A stretch of DNA of 64,000 bases from Kocuria coralli (GCF_008831305.1 NZ_ML708614.1:143920-207919); one strand, 5' to 3'; counted from the first letter of the stretch, positions 8,719 to 17,344 are shown. A program made the numbers and translations. Notes: generated from the letters alone by a model not told the origin.

Positions 8719-9804
8719 ATGCTGGATTCCAGGCTCCTCCCGCTCCGTCGTCGTCGTGCGTCATTGCGCGCCATGCGACCCGAAGACGCGAACGGCTACG
8801 CATCAGGTGCAGCCGATCCCGCAGTCCGCGAATACGCGCACCTGCCGGAACCCGGATACACCGAGGCATCGGTGATCACGCTGATCCAGGGCGAGATACA
8901 TGAGGGACTGGAACGCGGCGACCTCGCGGTCCTGACCATCGCCGACCCCGGGACCGACGCCTTCGCGGGCAGCCTGGTGCTGTTCGGCGCGTCGGCGGGC
9001 TCGGTCGAGGTGGGGTTCTGGGTACATCCCGACCACCGGGGCCGGGGAGTAGCCTCGGAGGCACTCGCTCTGGCGGTCGAATTCGCGCGACGCAGCGGAT
9101 TCACCCGACTCACGGCCCGCTCCGTGCCCGGCAACCAGGCCTCCCAGCTCGTTCTCGATCGATCGGGCTTCGTCCAGGACATGCCTGCCAACGGCACCGC
9201 TCCCTCAGGGCGCACGGTCGCCCTGGTGCATCACCACCGCGAGATCGGTCCACTCCTGCCGCTCCCCCTGAAGACCGGGCGGCTGCGACTACGACTGCAC
9301 GAACACGCCGATGCACGCGCGCTGCAGCGGATCTACAGCCGCCCCGATGTCACCCGGTACCTTCTCGATGACCCGTGGACCGAAGCCGACGCCGGACGGA
9401 ACGTCGAGGAGCGCATGGCGAAGACCGGCCTCGACGACACGAGCGGGGCGCTGGCACTGGTCGTCGAGCACGAGGGCACGGTCGTCGGGGACGTCCAGCT
9501 CTGGCTGACCGATACGGAACGGGGCCTCGCCGAGATCGGCTGGGTGCTCGACCCCGCGCACGGCGGCCGGGGGCTGGCGACGGAGGCCGTGCGAGCCGTG
9601 CTCGAGCTGGCGTTCGATCGGTTCGGACTCCACCGGGTCGCCGCGCAGATGGATGCCCGCAATGCGGCCTCCGCCCGGCTCGCACGCCGCGCCGGGATGC
9701 AGCTCGAGGGGCACCTGCGCCAGGACTGGTGGAGCAAGGGCGAATGGACCGACACGCTCGTCTTCGGCGCCCTCTCCACCGATTCACCCGCCGTGGACGA
9801 CTAG
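8719..9804 (+). CDS. Tandem GNAT acetyltransferase (two RimJ/RimL-type domains)
   Basis: A 361-residue protein with two complete GNAT folds in one chain. The first (about residues 10-175) has the acetyl-CoA loop HPDHRGRGVASEAL. The second (about 180-355) has DPAHGGRGLATEAV. In each case the following stretch matches the acceptor side of RimJ/RimL-like N-acetyltransferases (GNQASQLVLDRSGF and NAASARLARRAGM). Both halves appear catalytically intact. The start ATG is probably leaderless. It is divergent from a TetR regulator, so expression may be ligand-inducible, as in some resistance or detoxification genes. The substrate is unknown. Confidence 0.85.
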   Translation: MLDSRLLPLRRRRASLRAMRPEDANGYASGAADPAVREYAHLPEPGYTEASVITLIQGEIHEGLERGDLAVLTIADPGTDAFAGSLVLFGASAGSVEVGFWVHPDHRGRGVASEALALAVEFARRSGFTRLTARSVPGNQASQLVLDRSGFVQDMPANGTAPSGRTVALVHHHREIGPLLPLPLKTGRLRLRLHEHADARALQRIYSRPDVTRYLLDDPWTEADAGRNVEERMAKTGLDDTSGALALVVEHEGTVVGDVQLWLTDTERGLAEIGWVLDPAHGGRGLATEAVRAVLELAFDRFGLHRVAAQMDARNAASARLARRAGMQLEGHLRQDWWSKGEWTDTLVFGALSTDSPAVDD

Positions 9805-9823
9805 CCGCGAGGTTCGGCGTCGT

Positions 9824-9874
9824 TGACGTGCTGATGACCGTCGATCGGCGGCATGGACGGTCATCAGCACGTCA
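9824..9874. terminator. Long perfect hairpin between converging genes
   Basis: A 19-bp perfect inverted repeat (arms 9824-9842 and 9856-9874) encloses a 13-nt loop. It lies between the acetyltransferase stop and the 3' end of tRNA-Arg, which converge on it. There is no T-tract on either side, so it is not a textbook intrinsic terminator, but the place and symmetry suit bidirectional termination. Confidence 0.55.
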
Positions 9875-9894
9875 CGGCCGTGGAATATGCAGAG

Positions 9895-9967
9895 TGCCCC
9901 CGAATGGATTCGAACCATCGACACCGGCTTTAGGAGAGCCGTGCTCTATCCCCTGAGCTACGGGGGC
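9895..9967 (-). tRNA. tRNA-Arg (anticodon CCT)
   Basis: A 73-nt cloverleaf. The acceptor pairs GCCCCCG with CGGGGGC plus discriminator A. The D-arm is GCTC/GAGC, the anticodon stem CGGCT/AGCCG surrounds the loop CTCCTAA (anticodon CCT, reading AGG), and the T-loop contains GGTTCGAATCC. CCA is not encoded. AGG is rare in high-GC actinobacteria, so this is a minor arginine acceptor. Confidence 0.95.
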
Positions 9968-10040
9968 AACGCGGACCATCATACGGGGTTGCGGAGGCGC
10001 ACTGGTCAAGGTCCGTCTCCTGCGCGATAGATTGACGGCC

Positions 10041-11438
10041 ATGCCCGTCTACATCGATCCGCCCCGCTGGCCCGCGCACGGCACCGAGTTCTCGCACCTG
10101 GTCTCGGACACCTCGCTGGACGAGCTCCATGAGGCCGCGCAGCGCATCGGTGTGTCGCGCAGGGCCTTCGATCGGGACCACTACGACCTTCCGCGCGAGC
10201 GCTACGACGACGCCGTGGCCGCCGGTGCCATTCCCGTCGACGGCAAGGAACTGGTCAGGGTGCTCGTGGCCTCCGGCCTGCGCATCCCCGCGGTCAGGCG
10301 CAACGACAAGGTGCTCACCGCGCTCCGCCGTCGGTGGGACCGGGCGTTCGGCGAGACGGAGGCGCTGGCGAGGCTCCGGGAGGTCCTTCTGCAGGCCTGG
10401 GGCGAGGAGCACCGGCGGTACCACGACCGGACGCACCTGCTCGCGGTGCTCAGGTCCCTTGACGTCCTCACGGAGGGAGCGGCCCCGACGGAGGTCACGC
10501 TGGCCGCGTGGTTCCACGATGCCGTCCACCTCGGCCAGGCGGGGGACGAAGAGGCCTCAGCCCTGATGGCCGAGGCGATGCTCCCCGTCATGGGCTTCAG
10601 CCAGGAGGTCACCCGGGAGGTCGGGCGCCTGGTCCGGCTGACGACCGACCACCAGACGTCGGAGGACGACGACGCCGGCGGGCTGCTCAGCGACGCCGAC
10701 CTGGCGGTACTCGGAGGGACGCCCGCCGAGTACGCGGCCTACGTGCGGCGGGTGCGTGAGGAGTACGCGGAGGTACCTGACACGTACTTCGCCCGCGCCA
10801 GGCTGTCGGTCCTCGGCTCGATGGACCCCTCCGGGCTCTACAGGACCGGGAAGGCTCGTGAACTCTGGGGCGCTCAGGCCCGGGAGAACCTGGCAACGGA
10901 GATCGACGAGCTGGCACTCGGCGCCTCGGTACATGCCGCGGTGCCGGACGGGTCCGCCCTGCTCTCCATCGTGGGGGTCTGCTTCGTCCGCGACGGCAAG
11001 CTCCTGACGGTGCGCAAGCGCGATACCGGGATGTTCATGCTGGTCGGGGGCAAGCGCGAAGAGGGCGAGTCCGCGGAGGCCGCTGCCGTTCGCGAGATCG
11101 CGGAGGAGGTCGGCCTGACCGTCGCACCCGACGACCTGGAGCTGCTGGGGCATTTCGTGGCACCGGCCGCCAATGAGGCGCAGACCTGGGTCGATTCCAC
11201 CGTGTTCGTCGTCGCCCCCGAGTACGTGGATGCGGACGACGGCGCCCGGCCATCACCGCAGGCGGAGATCGAGGAACTGCGCTACCTGGATCTGTCCCCC
11301 GCCGCTGTCGAGACCGCGGAGGCCGCGCTCGCCCCGCTGGTCAGACGACAGGTCCTTCCCATGCTGCGCCGCAGGGACCGGCGCTTCTGGCCGGCTTTCA
11401 CCGGGCTCGACGGCCCCTACCTCCTGGAGGGGCGCTGA
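10041..11438 (+). CDS. DUF4031-HD-Nudix triple-domain protein
   Basis: A 465-residue protein with three modules. Residues 1-85 are DUF4031 (YIDPPRWPAHGTEFSHLVSD, then RAFDRDHYDLP). Residues about 95-295 form an HD metal-hydrolase domain with YHDRTH (128-132) and the HD pair in WFHDAVH (157-163). Residues about 305-440 form a Nudix hydrolase with a perfect box: G337, E343, R351, E352, E355, E356 and G358. Both enzyme cores look active. The in-frame TTG at 10032 is rejected: TAGATT ends 7 nt before ATG 10041, which indicates a leaderless start. Substrates are unknown; HD plus Nudix suggests nucleotide or nucleotide-like clean-up. Confidence 0.85.
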   Translation: MPVYIDPPRWPAHGTEFSHLVSDTSLDELHEAAQRIGVSRRAFDRDHYDLPRERYDDAVAAGAIPVDGKELVRVLVASGLRIPAVRRNDKVLTALRRRWDRAFGETEALARLREVLLQAWGEEHRRYHDRTHLLAVLRSLDVLTEGAAPTEVTLAAWFHDAVHLGQAGDEEASALMAEAMLPVMGFSQEVTREVGRLVRLTTDHQTSEDDDAGGLLSDADLAVLGGTPAEYAAYVRRVREEYAEVPDTYFARARLSVLGSMDPSGLYRTGKARELWGAQARENLATEIDELALGASVHAAVPDGSALLSIVGVCFVRDGKLLTVRKRDTGMFMLVGGKREEGESAEAAAVREIAEEVGLTVAPDDLELLGHFVAPAANEAQTWVDSTVFVVAPEYVDADDGARPSPQAEIEELRYLDLSPAAVETAEAALAPLVRRQVLPMLRRRDRRFWPAFTGLDGPYLLEGR

Positions 11439-11448
11439 GGCGTGCCGG

Positions 11449-11715
11449 CTACTTCAGCTTGCCGTCACGTTTCCTGCGCCGGTAGACCATCGCGGCTGCC
11501 ACCAGGCCGAGCAGGATGCCGACGCCGCCGGTGACCGAGACCCACATGGCCGCGTGCCCCAGGGGAATCGACATCAGCAGTCCCACGATCACGCCGGGAA
11601 CGGCCCCGGCCACCATGCCGATGGCCAGGTAGGTGTACTCCTGGTCGGCTCCCGTACGGGACGAGGCGCTGTAGTCGTGCGGGGGCTGAGGGGATCGTCG
11701 GTTGCTGGACGGCAT
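11449..11715 (-). CDS. Small two-TM membrane protein
   Basis: An 88-residue protein with a polar N-terminus, two hydrophobic segments (about residues 30-52 and 56-76) and a very basic C-terminus (YRRRKRDGKLK), so both ends are probably cytoplasmic. No family recognised. The ATG at 11713-11715 lies 6 nt after a TAGGCT hexamer, suggesting a leaderless message. It is convergent with the Nudix-fusion gene, 10 bp away. Confidence 0.6.
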   Translation of the reverse strand: MPSSNRRSPQPPHDYSASSRTGADQEYTYLAIGMVAGAVPGVIVGLLMSIPLGHAAMWVSVTGGVGILLGLVAAAMVYRRRKRDGKLK

Positions 11716-11786
11716 GGTTCAAGCCTATCCGCGTGCCAGACCATGGACGACTCACCGGCCTGCTCCGGAGCTGCCCGAGCCGCGCC

Positions 11787-12671
11787 TCATCGGAAGGTGT
11801 AATAACCGTCCAGGTCCATGGCATGCACGGAGTGGACGATCGTGCCCTGCTCGGGGTTCAGCGCCGAGATCATCTGGTCCCCGCCGAGGTAGATGCCCAC
11901 ATGGGATCCGTCGTTCTGGGATACCAGGTCCCCGGGCCGCGGCGCGCTGGTGGGCGTTCCCGCGGCGAACTGCTCCCAGGTCACCCGGGGGATCTCGATG
12001 CCGTGCTGCGCGTACACCCACTGGACGTACCCGGAGCAGTCCCATGCCATGAACTCGGTGCCGCCCCAGATGTACGCCCCTCCCAGCCCCAGGTGGGCGG
12101 TGTCCAGGATGGCCCGGTCGGAGACAGCCGCGGCCGGGGCGGGTGCTTCACGGCCGGACTCTGCGGAGACCTCGGCCGGCTCCCCGCCGAACGGCGCCGA
12201 GACGACCGCAGCGAGATCCTCGATCCCCCGGTCGTGTGCCGGGGAGCCCGGATCCTCCGTACCACCGTTGGCGGCCCACAGGGCTGACGGCGTGGACTGG
12301 GCGGTCAGCTCCCCGCCCGGATACGCACCCGCGTCCGAGGCGGATATCTCTCCGGCAGGCGCATCCGATGCCGAGGACGTTCCATCAGCGTACACGAACG
12401 TGACCGTGCCATCGGCGTCCGTGGACCACGAGAACGTCCAGGCGTTGGCCTCGGCGGCCTCGCGGTCGAAACCGGCGTCGTCGGGGATCGTGCCGGTCAC
12501 GGTGGCCCAGCCGGGGAACTCGACCGGCGCGGCGTGACTGCCCGTGGCGCTCAGAGCCGCCGCGCCGACGGCGCCGATCCCCGCGGCTCCGCCCAGGAGC
12601 CAGGAACGCCGGAGGAAGGATCCCGTTGCGGGCGAGACGTCAGGGGCGAGGAAGGGAGTCGTGGACGGCAT
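11787..12671 (-). CDS. Secreted NlpC/P60 peptidoglycan endopeptidase
   Basis: A 294-residue cell-wall hydrolase. The N-terminus is a Tat-type signal (SFLRRSWLLGG around Arg21-Arg22, a hydrophobic core, and a probable cut after SHA near residue 47). A low-complexity Ala/Ser/Glu linker region follows, and the C-terminal NlpC/P60 domain has catalytic Cys212 in WDCSGYVQW, His257 in SHVGIYLGG and a third polar residue at His280. The family cleaves stem-peptide bonds in peptidoglycan. The leader has GAGG 8 nt before the ATG. About 135 nt upstream is a 9-bp hairpin; I could not match it to the ydaO/c-di-AMP riboswitch that controls some relatives. Confidence 0.88.
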   Translation of the reverse strand: MPSTTPFLAPDVSPATGSFLRRSWLLGGAAGIGAVGAAALSATGSHAAPVEFPGWATVTGTIPDDAGFDREAAEANAWTFSWSTDADGTVTFVYADGTSSASDAPAGEISASDAGAYPGGELTAQSTPSALWAANGGTEDPGSPAHDRGIEDLAAVVSAPFGGEPAEVSAESGREAPAPAAAVSDRAILDTAHLGLGGAYIWGGTEFMAWDCSGYVQWVYAQHGIEIPRVTWEQFAAGTPTSAPRPGDLVSQNDGSHVGIYLGGDQMISALNPEQGTIVHSVHAMDLDGYYTFR

Positions 12672-12769
12672 GGCGGATCCTCACGGGCTGGGTCGAATGA
12701 CAGGCCGCTGCACGGGAGTTGGCATCCCGAGGATGGACGGCGGCCTGACGCGTGGCCCGAACGCTACGC

Positions 12770-12808
12770 CGTGGTCCGGGCGCCCCTTCCGGAAGATCAC
12801 GGACCACG
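12770..12808. repeat. Inverted repeat in the leader of the NlpC/P60 gene
   Basis: Perfect 9-bp arms (CGTGGTCCG, 12770-12778, and its complement at 12800-12808) flank a 21-nt spacer. It would form a stem in the 5' leader of the hydrolase mRNA, or it could be a protein-binding palindrome. The 252-bp gap also holds AT-rich sequence at 12810-12870 that probably contains the promoter. Confidence 0.4.
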
Positions 12809-12923
12809 ATGCGCATTGATCACGAATCAGGGATCTAAAGCGGGCTATTCATACCTGAACATCACCTGATCGATGCGTCGGTCCGGCCTGTGGAGCCTCC
12901 AACGTCACGAGACCGGGTGCGGG

Positions 12924-13661
12924 TCAGTCCGTCGAAACGCACAGGGCCTGGGCCACCTTCGGGGCGACCCGGACCTCTTCGGCCTCCGAGGAGGCTTCGA
13001 CACGGCGGATGACCACCCAGCCGTCCTCGTCGAGCTCAGCGGTGAAGGCAGCGCCCGTGAGCACTCCTGCACCGGCCAGGGCGGGCACGGAGGAACCGTC
13101 GGCCTGGACCCCTTCGGGGACGCCGATCAGCTTGAACGGTCCGGTGGACCCGTCCTTGACCAGGGTCAGCAGCCGCGGGAGGTCAGCCAGGGTCCCCTTG
13201 GGGGCTGCCAGGAGGGCCGCGTTGGCGGCCTCCTCATCCGGTGCGCTCAGCCCGGCGAGACCCGGGATGGGCATTCCGTACGGGGAGATCTCAGGAGCGT
13301 GGAGGAGCACCATCAGCCGCTTCTCCACCTCTTCGCTCATGACGTGCTCCCAGCGGCAGGCCTCGTCGTGGACGTCGGCCAGCTCCATGCCGATCACGTC
13401 GGCCAGCAGCCGCTCGGCCAGCCGGTGCTTGCGCATGACCCTGACCGCGGCCTCCCGGCCTTCGTCGGTCAAGGCGATCTGACGATCGGGCAGGACCTTC
13501 AGCAGGCCGTCGCGCTCCATGCGCGACACCGTCTGGGAGACCGTCGGCCCCGAGTGCTCCAGGCGCTCCACGATGCGGGCGCGCATGGGCGGGATCCCCT
13601 CCTCCTCGAGGTCGAGCACGGTGCGCAGGTACATCTCAGTGGTGTCGATCAAATCAGTCAC
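12924..13661 (-). CDS. ideR: Iron-dependent regulator, DtxR/IdeR family
   Basis: A 245-residue metal-dependent repressor. It opens with [17 protein letters not shown], followed by a winged HTH ([20 protein letters not shown]) and a dimerisation helix pair. Metal ligands fall at the classical DtxR positions: Met10, Cys102, Glu105 and His106 (ACRWEHVMS). A C-terminal SH3/FeoA-like domain follows from about residue 155. I chose the GTG at 13659-13661 over the ATG 6 nt upstream: AGGAG sits 6 nt from the GTG, and only this start reproduces the DtxR numbering. It should respond to Fe(II) and control iron uptake and storage; the siderophore-interacting gene near 31.3 kb is a possible regulon member. 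Confidence 0.92.
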   Translation of the reverse strand: MTDLIDTTEMYLRTVLDLEEEGIPPMRARIVERLEHSGPTVSQTVSRMERDGLLKVLPDRQIALTDEGREAAVRVMRKHRLAERLLADVIGMELADVHDEACRWEHVMSEEVEKRLMVLLHAPEISPYGMPIPGLAGLSAPDEEAANAALLAAPKGTLADLPRLLTLVKDGSTGPFKLIGVPEGVQADGSSVPALAGAGVLTGAAFTAELDEDGWVVIRRVEASSEAEEVRVAPKVAQALCVSTD

Positions 13662-13922
13662 GAACATCTCCTGCACTCTTCGGGAGGGTTGACGCATGTG
13701 GGGCAGAGGTCGCGCGGGCATGCGCGGGAACATACCGGCGTGCGTTTCATCGTTGAATCGCTGAGGTCATCCTAGTCGGTCACACCCCCGGGACCGGGGC
13801 ATCCTCCGGCTCTCGGGCATGGCTGTCAAGGTATGTGGGGCACAATGGCCACCGTCGCTGTGCATCCACGACTGCGCAGGACGTGAACCGAATCAAAGAT
13901 CTGCGTGCTTTGGAGGCCTTCC

Positions 13923-15062
13923 GTGTCGCGACCCGTCTCGATCCCCGATCACCTGCTGCCCGCCGACGGCCGGTTCGGCTCGGGGCCCTCCAAGGTGCGC
14001 GAGGATCAGGTGGGCGCGCTCGCCCGCGCCGGCCGCGGCCTCCTGGGCACGTCGCATCGGCAGGCCCCCGTCAAGGACGCGGTGGGGCGGATCCGAGAGG
14101 GGCTGGGTGATTTCCTGCAGCTCCCGGAGGGTTACGAGATCCTGCTCGGCATGGGCGGCGCCACGGCGTTCTGGGACAGCGCGGCCTTCGGCCTGGTGCG
14201 GGAGAAGGCCCAGCACGCGGCCTTCGGCGAGTTCGGCGCCAAGTTCGCCTCGGTCACGGACGGCGCCCCGTTCCTGGCGCCCTCCACGATCCGTACCGCC
14301 GAGCCGGGGACTCGGACGCAGGTCCTGGCCGAGGAGGGCGTGGACGTGTACGCCTGGCCTCAGAACGAGACCTCGACGGGTGTGATGGCTCCCGTGCGCC
14401 GCCCCGACGGCGTCGAACGCGCCGTGCCGGGATCCCGCGGTCCGCTGGTCGTCGTGGATGCGACGTCGGCCGCCGGAGGGGCCGCCGTCGACCTCCAGGA
14501 GACGGACGTCTACTACTTCTCCCCCCAGAAGAACTTCGCCTCCGACGGCGGCCTGTGGTTCGGGGCCTTCTCCCCCGCCGCGATCGAGCGGATCGAGGAG
14601 ATCTCCGCCTCGGGACGCTGGATCCCGGACTTCCTGTCCTTGCACTCGGCCCTGGAGAACTCCCGCAAGAACCAGACCTACAACACGCCGGGCCTGGCGG
14701 GGCTGGTCATGCTCGACGACCAGGTCCGCTGGCTCAACGAGCAGGGCGGTATGGCGTGGGCAGCGGCCCGCACCAAGGATTCCTCGGACCGCGTCTACAC
14801 GTGGGCGGAGGCCAGCGACCTGGCCACTCCTTTCGTCACCCGTCCCGAGGACCGGTCGACCGTGGTGACCACCGTCGATTTCCACGACGACGTCGACGCG
14901 GCGGCCATCAGCGCGGCCCTCCGGGCGCACGGTGTCGTGGACGTGGAGCCCTACCGCAAACTGGGGCGCAACCAGCTGCGTATCGCGACGTTCACGGCCG
15001 TGGAGCCGGATGACGTCTCCGCCTTGCTGGCCTGCATCGACGTGGTGGCGGAGCAGCTCTGA
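13923..15062 (+). CDS. serC: Phosphoserine aminotransferase
   Basis: A 379-residue PLP-dependent class V aminotransferase that converts 3-phosphohydroxypyruvate to phosphoserine with glutamate (serine biosynthesis; a pyridoxine branch is also possible). The length and sequence match the actinobacterial SerC group: RFGSGPSKVR near the N-terminus, VVVDATSAAGG for the cofactor aspartate, and YYFSPQKNFASDGG with PLP-binding Lys203. The GTG start at 13923 has GGAGG 6 nt upstream. It is divergent from ideR across about 260 bp and converges with the MFS gene. Confidence 0.93.
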   Translation: MSRPVSIPDHLLPADGRFGSGPSKVREDQVGALARAGRGLLGTSHRQAPVKDAVGRIREGLGDFLQLPEGYEILLGMGGATAFWDSAAFGLVREKAQHAAFGEFGAKFASVTDGAPFLAPSTIRTAEPGTRTQVLAEEGVDVYAWPQNETSTGVMAPVRRPDGVERAVPGSRGPLVVVDATSAAGGAAVDLQETDVYYFSPQKNFASDGGLWFGAFSPAAIERIEEISASGRWIPDFLSLHSALENSRKNQTYNTPGLAGLVMLDDQVRWLNEQGGMAWAAARTKDSSDRVYTWAEASDLATPFVTRPEDRSTVVTTVDFHDDVDAAAISAALRAHGVVDVEPYRKLGRNQLRIATFTAVEPDDVSALLACIDVVAEQL

Positions 15063-15078
15063 CCCGCGGCTTCCGTCC

Positions 15079-16329
15079 TCACACCTTCCGGCCCGTGGAC
15101 GGCCTGTCGCCGGGGTGCCGCGAGTACCACCACAGCAGCGCCGCCCCGATCGCCAGCCCCGCGACTCCCGCCGCGACGGCCGGGGCCATGCCCCAGCGGG
15201 GCCCGAAGGCGGCCGTGATCCAGCCGACCAGCGGCGCCCCGATCGGGGTCCCGCCCATGAAGATCGCGGTGTAGAGGCTCATCACCCGTCCGCGCATGGC
15301 GGGATCGGTGGTGGTCTGGACGTAGGCGTTCGCCGTCGTGGTCACGGTGAGCACGGCCAGGCCCGTGGGCACCAGCCACAGGGCGAACATCACCACGTTG
15401 GGGGCGGTTGCGGCCAGCACGGTCGAGAGCGCGAAACCCGCCGCACCCAGGAACATCGTGCGCAGGCGCGCCCGGGGCCGCTGGGCTGAGAGGAGGGCGC
15501 CGGCCAGGGTTCCGAGCGCGAGCGCGGAGTTCAGGATGCCGAAGGCCTCCGAGCCCTGCCCGTACTCGGTACCGGCCATGGCCGCCAGGTAGACCGCGAA
15601 GTTCAGGCCGAAGGTGCCGATGATGAAGATGGTCAGCAGCACGCCCAGCAGATCCGGTCGTCCCGCCACATAACGGAACCCCTCCAGGATCTGCCCGCGC
15701 CCCCGCGGCGCCCGAGGGGAAGGACGCAGCCGAGCACGATCCAGCGACCAGAGGGCGGCGAGCATGGCCGCGAAGCTGGGGCTGTTGAGCAGGAACACCC
15801 ATCCCGACCCGACCGCCGCCACCAGCAACCCGGCGACGGCGGGCCCCACCAGCCGGGCCAGGTTGAAGGAGGTCGAGTTCAGCGCCACCGCGTTGGAGAG
15901 GTCCTCATCCTCGACCAGCTGACTCACGAAGGTCTGGCGGGCGGGGGCATCGAAGGTCGTCGCCATACCCAGGGCCAGGGCGAAGACCATGACCAGGCCC
16001 AGGGTGACCAGGCCGGTCACGATCAGCAGGCCGAGGATCAGGGCCAGGGCGGCCATGACCGCCTGGGTCACCACGAGCAGCTGGCGCCGGTCGGAGCGGT
16101 CGACGATCACTCCCGCATACGGGGCCAGCACCATCTGCGGTGCGAACTGCAGGGCCATGACCACGCCCATCGCGCGGGTGTCCTGGTCGGTCAGCTCGGC
16201 GAACACCAGCCACGACTGGGCCGTCCGCTGCATCCACGTGCCCACGTTGGACACGACCGCGCCCGTGTACCACCGGCGGTAGTTCGGGTATCGGAACGAC
16301 CGGAAAGCTCCCGACGACGTTGCGGCCAC
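15079..16329 (-). CDS. MFS transporter, MFS_3/EntS-like exporter
   Basis: A 416-residue major facilitator with about 12 hydrophobic segments. It contains the MFS motif A variant YAGVIVDRSDRRQLL between TM2 and TM3 and the FDAPARQTFVSQLV stretch typical of the enterobactin-exporter-like (MFS_3) subgroup. That group exports siderophores, antibiotics and other small molecules; the cargo here is unknown. The GTG start at 16327-16329 directly abuts the stop of the DUF3027 gene (TAG at 16330-16332), so the two are co-transcribed. Confidence 0.88.
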   Translation of the reverse strand: MAATSSGAFRSFRYPNYRRWYTGAVVSNVGTWMQRTAQSWLVFAELTDQDTRAMGVVMALQFAPQMVLAPYAGVIVDRSDRRQLLVVTQAVMAALALILGLLIVTGLVTLGLVMVFALALGMATTFDAPARQTFVSQLVEDEDLSNAVALNSTSFNLARLVGPAVAGLLVAAVGSGWVFLLNSPSFAAMLAALWSLDRARLRPSPRAPRGRGQILEGFRYVAGRPDLLGVLLTIFIIGTFGLNFAVYLAAMAGTEYGQGSEAFGILNSALALGTLAGALLSAQRPRARLRTMFLGAAGFALSTVLAATAPNVVMFALWLVPTGLAVLTVTTTANAYVQTTTDPAMRGRVMSLYTAIFMGGTPIGAPLVGWITAAFGPRWGMAPAVAAGVAGLAIGAALLWWYSRHPGDRPSTGRKV

Positions 16330-16950
16330 CTAGGCGGTCTGGTCGTCAGCGCCCGCGGTGCCGTCAACGCCGCCGTCCCCTGCAGGGTCCGCCGGAGCCC
16401 CGTCCGCGGCACCGGCCTCCGCTTCGGCCTCGCTGTCTGTCCCCGCGTCTGTTTCCGCGCCGTCTGTTTCCGCGCCGTCCGTCTCAGCGCCGTCCTCGGC
16501 GTCCGCATGTCTCTCGTCGTCGCTGAGCCGGTCGGACCAGGGCACCCAGTGCGGGGCGAGGAGGGCGCCCTCGGCCGGCAGCAGGCCCGACTCGCACACG
16601 GTCGGTACGGACTGCCGCGGGGCACGGGCAATGGTCACGTACCACTCCCAGTCCAGGTAGCCGCGTCGGTTCGAGGTGAAGTAGTGGGTGACCAGGCGCT
16701 CGTCGTCGGCCACGACGCGATGGCCCTCCCCGATCTCCTCGGGGTCGGCCAGCTCCTTCAGCGCGGACAGCGCGAACTCCCGGGCCTCGGCGAGCTTCCG
16801 GTCGAGCACCGGCTTGCGACGGCGTGCAGGTGCCGGAGGAGTGACCCCGTCGGCCTTGGAGGACGCGGCGGTCCCGGCCGGGACGGACGCGCCCTCGGGC
16901 CGGACGTCGGTCACATCCTTCGTGCTCTCTGGCTCTGTGCTCTCTGACAT
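16330..16950 (-). CDS. DUF3027 family protein
   Basis: A 206-residue protein. An acidic Ser/Thr/Glu/Pro-rich N-terminus precedes the conserved core: LVTHYFTSNRRGYLDWEWYV, then CESGLLPAEGALLAPHWVPW. This is DUF3027, an uncharacterised actinobacterial family. The C-terminal 50 residues are an Asp/Glu/Ala/Gly low-complexity tail that includes three DGAET repeats encoded by near-perfect 15-bp repeats. It follows the cold-shock gene by 10 bp, with GAGG 8 nt before the ATG. The DUF3027-cold-shock pairing suggests a shared nucleic-acid-related role, but this is unproven. Confidence 0.85.
   Translation of the reverse strand: MSESTEPESTKDVTDVRPEGASVPAGTAASSKADGVTPPAPARRRKPVLDRKLAEAREFALSALKELADPEEIGEGHRVVADDERLVTHYFTSNRRGYLDWEWYVTIARAPRQSVPTVCESGLLPAEGALLAPHWVPWSDRLSDDERHADAEDGAETDGAETDGAETDAGTDSEAEAEAGAADGAPADPAGDGGVDGTAGADDQTA
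16446..16497. repeat. 15-bp tandem repeats in the DUF3027 tail
   Basis: Just over three copies of a 15-bp unit (core GTCTGTTTCCGCGCC; the third copy has diverged), in frame and encoding DGAET repeats. The length of this acidic tail probably varies between strains through slippage. Confidence 0.6.
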
Positions 16951-16960
16951 GGGAAACGCC

Positions 16961-17344
16961 TCACACGTCCAGGTTGTCCGCCACGGTGCGCAGGATCGTG
17001 GCGATCTTCTTGCCATGCGCACGGTCCGGGTACTTGCCGCGCTGCAGCCCACCCGAGATGTCGTCGAGCAGCCTGATGAGATCCTCGTTGATCACGGCCA
17101 TCCGCTGAGCCGGCATGCGGGTGTTCTTGGCCACCGACGGAGTGCGTTCGATCACCGTGGCGGACAGCGCCGACGGGCCGCGGCGACCGTCGGCGATTCC
17201 GAATTCCATGCGGGTGCCGGGGGCCACGGAATCCAGCCCGGCGGGCAGCGCGCTGGCATGGAGGAAGACCTCACCGCCGTCGTCGCTTGCGAGGAAGCCG
17301 AATCCCTTGTCGGCGTCGAACCACTTGACCTTGCCAGTGGGCAC
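16961..17344 (-). CDS. Cold-shock-domain protein with C-terminal extension
   Basis: A 127-residue protein. Residues 1-65 form a cold-shock OB fold with RNP1 KGFGFLAS and RNP2 VFLHASAL, a single-stranded RNA/DNA chaperone. The remaining 60 residues (RMAVINEDLIRLLDDISGGL and onward) are the helical extension found in the longer actinobacterial Csp proteins, absent from classical 70-residue CspA. I chose GTG 17342-17344 with AGGAAA just upstream; the longer frame to 17395 adds residues without homology. It leads the Csp-DUF3027-MFS operon. Confidence 0.88.
   Translation of the reverse strand: MPTGKVKWFDADKGFGFLASDDGGEVFLHASALPAGLDSVAPGTRMEFGIADGRRGPSALSATVIERTPSVAKNTRMPAQRMAVINEDLIRLLDDISGGLQRGKYPDRAHGKKIATILRTVADNLDV

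Noticed and set aside
9824..9874. Hairpin next to tRNA-Arg read as an integration site or mobile-element end
   Set aside because: No integrase, direct repeat of the tRNA 3' end or foreign gene lies nearby; it fits a convergent-gene terminator better.
12672..12870. A ydaO-type (c-di-AMP) riboswitch before the NlpC/P60 gene
   Set aside because: Actinobacterial wall-hydrolase genes often carry one, but I could not find the conserved core elements in this leader, only one 9-bp hairpin. A covariance-model search would be decisive.
16446..16497. Short tandem repeats resembling a CRISPR fragment
   Set aside because: The 15-bp units are contiguous, in frame and encode DGAET repeats inside the DUF3027 gene; there are no spacers and no cas genes.
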